NCBI GenBank assembly: GCA_028682985.1 | Contig: JAJRAE010000078.1 | Span: 1 to 5,426 of the forward strand | Direction of reading: 5' to 3' | Source: Methanobacterium sp. | GTDB lineage: Archaea; Methanobacteriota; Methanobacteria; Methanobacteriales; Methanobacteriaceae | DNA length: 5,426 nt | Shown here: positions 5,075 through 5,426 of the stretch, piece by piece | How the letters are laid out: each line of letters opens with the position of its first letter | How positions within the stretch are numbered: position 1 is the first letter of the stretch | Made by a program: the position numbers and the translations under genes | The notes under the pieces: model-generated | Seen by the model: only the letters and a program-made list of their open reading frames with translations | What the model was told of the DNA's origin: nothing | The model's database searches: none

Positions 5075-5426
5075 GTGATTCCTCCAGGGATTTAGAGGAT
5101 TTATCAGGTTTAGTATTTTCAGATTTTTCTCCAGATTCCTCAGATGGCTTTTCTGAAGTTTTCTTTTTTTGAGATTTCTCTGTAGAAGATGATTTTTTAT
5201 GGAGATTTTCTGAAGGTTCAGATTCCTCAGGAGGCTTTTCTACTGGTTCATTTATTTCAGATGTATCATCAGGTATCGCTGGTCGAGGTAGAATTTTCTC
5301 CAGTATAAATTTAGAAAAGAATGCGGTTAATATCCCTATAGTTAACCCTATAATATAATCCATATTAGAATTAGTCAGATAACCTAACTGGGCCACCATT
5401 GCCGTGAATCCCAGTGCCAGTACTGC
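5067..5426 (-). CDS. ehaA: EhaA, membrane subunit of energy-converting hydrogenase A (5' partial)
   Basis: Small membrane subunit of the Eha hydrogenase, identified mainly by its place directly before ehaB and by its two-helix N-terminal part. The reading frame stays open to the window edge: nine more codons (AVLALGFTA) precede the ATG at 5399, so that ATG is probably internal and the true start lies outside. Counting from the ATG at 5399, an incomplete first helix ends near residue 8, and a second helix (about residues 14-34, MDYIIGL to FSKFIL) follows. Residues about 38-110 form a hydrophilic, probably disordered tail rich in Lys, Glu, Ser and Pro, with the near-identical units EKPPEES (54-60) and EKPSEES (83-89). 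The stop codon overlaps the ehaB start by 8 bases. No function is known for EhaA alone. The tail seems long for the family (from memory, about 95 residues in total), but I cannot verify that. Confidence 0.8.
   Translation of the reverse strand, partial: AVLALGFTAMVAQLGYLTNSNMDYIIGLTIGILTAFFSKFILEKILPRPAIPDDTSEINEPVEKPPEESEPSENLHKKSSSTEKSQKKKTSEKPSEESGEKSENTKPDKSSKSLEESHG
5133..5154 (-). repeat. Imperfect 22-base direct repeat inside ehaA, copy 2
   Basis: This copy matches 5220-5241 at 20 of 22 positions and is in the same reading frame, encoding EKPSEES (ehaA residues 83-89 counted from the ATG at 5399). The two copies lie 87 bases apart, exactly 29 codons, so the spacing preserves frame. 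This is consistent with growth of the tail by internal duplication. Confidence 0.7.
5220..5241 (-). repeat. Imperfect 22-base direct repeat inside ehaA, copy 1
   Basis: This copy pairs with 5133-5154, with two mismatches, and encodes EKPPEES (ehaA residues 54-60 counted from the ATG at 5399). Other Ser/Glu/Lys-rich stretches lie between the copies, but I did not find a third copy of comparable quality. Confidence 0.7.

Noticed and set aside
1..5426. CRISPR arrays, tRNA or rRNA genes, insertion sequences, phage genes or a defence system
   Set aside because: No regularly spaced repeats, terminal inverted repeats, tRNA-like folds or transposase and defence motifs were seen. Conserved operon genes account for nearly all the bases.

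Overview
The window is a single-direction gene cluster: every supported gene is on the minus strand, so transcription runs from high to low coordinates. It is the front two-thirds of an eha operon, which encodes the membrane part of energy-converting [NiFe] hydrogenase A of hydrogenotrophic methanogens. Twelve genes are visible in the canonical order ehaA-B-C-D-E-F-G-H-I-J-K-L. ehaA (its 5' end lies beyond base 5426) and ehaL (its 3' end lies before base 1) are cut by the window edges. The catalytic small and large subunits and polyferredoxins (ehaN to ehaQ in the known operon) are expected beyond the left edge and are not seen here.

The organism is most likely a mesophilic member of Methanobacteriales, probably Methanobacterium or a close relative. 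The reasons are the full ehaA-L synteny, the moderate to AT-rich composition (about 40% G+C by eye), very AT-rich short spacers, Shine-Dalgarno sites of GGTGA or AGGAGG type, and several TTG/GTG starts. Genus level is an inference.

Layout from right to left: ehaA (5067-5426, partial, with a long charged K/E/S/P-rich tail), ehaB (4571-5074), ehaC (4303-4554), a 66-base AT-rich spacer, ehaD (3943-4236), ehaE (3690-3950), ehaF (3214-3693), ehaG (2527-3213), ehaH (1844-2521), a 73-base AT-rich spacer with a good TATA-like box, ehaI (1555-1770), a 71-base spacer, ehaJ (617-1483), ehaK (329-589) and ehaL (1-316, partial). Genes are packed with overlaps or gaps of a few bases, except for the three spacers. 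No stretch over 300 bases lacks a gene.

Together the products form a membrane arm. EhaJ is the NuoH-like subunit that couples to the hydrogenase module. EhaH is a short antiporter-like (NuoL/M/N, MrpD) subunit. EhaC to EhaG are small membrane proteins, several of which look like Mrp antiporter or Mbh subunits. Eha is known to use the ion gradient to drive reduction of low-potential ferredoxin by H2, which feeds CO2 reduction to formylmethanofuran and replenishes methanogenesis intermediates. No unknown system was found. The points of most interest are details inside the known complex: the residues replaced in EhaH, the repeat-bearing tail of EhaA, the Mrp-like relationships of EhaC-G, and possible internal promoters.
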